Shown one piece after another: positions 62,711-64,000 of a stretch of DNA of 64,000 nucleotides. Position 1 is the first letter of the stretch. Every line of letters starts with the position of its first letter. The notes under the pieces are model-generated. The model was not told the origin of the DNA, searched no databases, and worked only from the letters and a program-made list of their open reading frames with translations. The DNA lies in assembly GCF_900114915.1 (NCBI RefSeq), contig NZ_FOUS01000002.1:1-64000 (forward strand), in the 5' to 3' direction. This stretch comes from Bradyrhizobium sp. Rc3b (lineage in GTDB: Bacteria; Pseudomonadota; Alphaproteobacteria; Rhizobiales; Xanthobacteraceae). Position numbers and translations under genes: made by a program.

Positions 62711-64000
62711 ATGACAAAGACTGATATCCGATTTCCCGTAGACGGTCGAACTCGCAAGATGTTCGTCGATGGCGCGTGGGTCGAGGCCCGCTCGGGGCAG
62801 GTCTTCGAGACGCGCAACCCTGCGACCGGTGAGGTGATCGGTCGTGTCCCGCGTGGAGATGCCGGCGACATCGACATCGCCGTCGCCGCTGCCCGTCGCG
62901 CCTTCGTGGGACCATGGAGCCGCTTCAAGCCGTTCGAGCGACAGGCTCTGCTTCTGCGTATTGCCGATCTGTTCGAGAAGCACTGGGAGGAGATCAGCCG
63001 GTCCGACACGGCCGACATGGGCATGCCGATCGTCAGGACGCGGGCGAACAAGCTTCGCGTGCTCGGCATGCTCAGGTACTACGCCGGCATGGCGACCGCG
63101 ATTCATGGGCAGACGATCGACAATTCGCTTCCGGGCGACATCGTCTCGTTCACACGGAAGGAGCCCGTCGGCGTCGTCGGCGCGATCATTCCCTGGAACG
63201 CCCCAACGGCTGCGTCGGTCTGGAAGATCGGGCCTGCGCTCGCGACCGGATGCACCATCGTGCTCAAGCCTTCCGAAGAGGCACCGCTGACGCCGCTCTT
63301 GATCGCAGATCTGATGAATGAGGCAGGTGTACCTCCCGGCGTCGTCAACGTCGTAACCGGGACCGGCTCGGAGGCCGGTGCGCCTCTGGCCGAACATCCC
63401 GGTGTCGACAAGATTGTCTTCACCGGATCCACGGCCACCGGCCAGGCGATCATTCGCGCGTCGGCCGGCAACCTCAAGCGGGTGTCGCTCGAGCTTGGCG
63501 GAAAGTCGCCGGTCATCGTCTGCGCCGATGCCGACCTCGACAAGGCCGTGCCGATCGCCGCGATGGCCGCCTTTGCCAATTCGGGCCAGATCTGCATCGC
63601 GGGCTCCCGGCTGTTCGTCGAGCGGAAGATCCATGACGAGTTGGTCGAGCGGCTGGGGAAATTTGCCTCGGCCCTGAAAATCGGTGATGGAGCTGATCCC
63701 ACGACGGAGATCGGACCTCTCGTTTCCGAGCGGCAGCTCGACAAGGTCGAAGGCTTCCTGAACAGCGGACGCGATGAAGGCGCCAAGGTCGTGACCGGAG
63801 GCCGGAGACTGAGAGAGGGGAGTTTCGCGAAGGGTAACTTCGTCGAGCCGACTGTCTTCGCCGGCGTCTCCGACAACATGCAGATTGCCCGCGACGAGAT
63901 CTTTGGTCCCGTCATCTCCGCCCTGCCGTTCGATACGCTGGATGAGGCCGTGGACCGAGCCAATGCGACGCCGTACGGGCTTGCGGCGGGCGTCTTCACG
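62711..64000 (+). CDS. NAD(P)-dependent aldehyde dehydrogenase (cut by right edge)
   Basis: 430 codons visible from ATG 62711; the gene continues past the window (family length about 480-500). N-terminal FVDGAWVEARSGQVFETRNPATGEVI, the conserved EPVGVVGAIIPWNAP and KPSEEAPLTPL, NAD site FTGSTATGQ, general base E261 in LELGGKSP and catalytic cysteine C295 in SGQICIAGSR are all present. EIFGPVIS is near the visible end. It belongs to the ALDH superfamily (betaine/phenylacetaldehyde-like). It is probably co-transcribed with the dehydrogenase gene, suggesting consecutive alcohol and aldehyde oxidation. Confidence 0.92.
   Translation, partial: MTKTDIRFPVDGRTRKMFVDGAWVEARSGQVFETRNPATGEVIGRVPRGDAGDIDIAVAAARRAFVGPWSRFKPFERQALLLRIADLFEKHWEEISRSDTADMGMPIVRTRANKLRVLGMLRYYAGMATAIHGQTIDNSLPGDIVSFTRKEPVGVVGAIIPWNAPTAASVWKIGPALATGCTIVLKPSEEAPLTPLLIADLMNEAGVPPGVVNVVTGTGSEAGAPLAEHPGVDKIVFTGSTATGQAIIRASAGNLKRVSLELGGKSPVIVCADADLDKAVPIAAMAAFANSGQICIAGSRLFVERKIHDELVERLGKFASALKIGDGADPTTEIGPLVSERQLDKVEGFLNSGRDEGAKVVTGGRRLREGSFAKGNFVEPTVFAGVSDNMQIARDEIFGPVISALPFDTLDEAVDRANATPYGLAAGVFT

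Overview
The window looks like the chromosome of a Bradyrhizobium-type alphaproteobacterium (Nitrobacteraceae). Reasons: high GC throughout, a FixJ-type response regulator beside a cysteine-free FixK/FNR regulator, repeated TTGA-N6-TCAA boxes, an IalB-family protein, DUF3300/DUF2950 neighbours and an Lrp-controlled branched-chain keto-acid dehydrogenase operon. No rRNA, tRNA, CRISPR array or intact insertion sequence was seen.

Left part (about 0.7-30.1 kb): one large surface-protein locus. It carries a 3870-residue two-partner-secretion exoprotein (TpsA, filamentous-haemagglutinin type with a DUF3739-like C-terminus) and its outer-membrane transporter TpsB. Both are embedded in two copies of a cell-surface-signalling module (STN protein, FecI-like sigma factor, FecR-like regulator). 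Downstream of tpsB, partly by overlapping start and stop codons, come an unusual DUF2341-LamG-ExbB fusion, ExbD, an unknown protein, a poly-proline TonB, a putative porin, a periplasmic coiled-coil protein, a parvulin PPIase, a YbjN-like protein, a TonB-C-like protein, a lytic transglycosylase and a small secreted protein. No TonB-dependent receptor is present; its STN signalling domain occurs instead on two small exported proteins that also end in a TonB-C-like domain. I infer a dedicated, proton-motive-force-coupled, self-sensing system for making, exporting or displaying the giant exoprotein. This is the main candidate for an undescribed system.

Middle part (about 30.3-53.7 kb): an oxygen- or stress-responsive island. 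Six TTGA-N6-TCAA (FNR/FixK) boxes sit before most transcription units, and a FixK-like regulator and two response regulators are encoded inside it. Contents: a two-TM ion channel, a deleted marC remnant, an AspT-type exchanger with a hydrolase and an IalB protein, DUF1275 and SulP transporters, a large Orn/Lys/Arg-type decarboxylase in tandem with a second AspT exchanger, PPK2, a DUF3302-like/HlyD pair, a histidine kinase with an ABC-type binding-protein sensor, a free binding protein, and a DUF3300-DUF2950-small secreted protein operon.

Right part (about 53.8-64.0 kb): catabolism. A bkd operon on the minus strand (ACT-like protein, E1 alpha, E1 beta, E2, E3) is divergent from an Lrp/AsnC regulator. 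Then come an MFS transporter, a gene-poor stretch with the remnant of a sugar-ABC ATPase, a 3-hydroxyisobutyrate-dehydrogenase-family enzyme and an aldehyde dehydrogenase that runs off the right edge.
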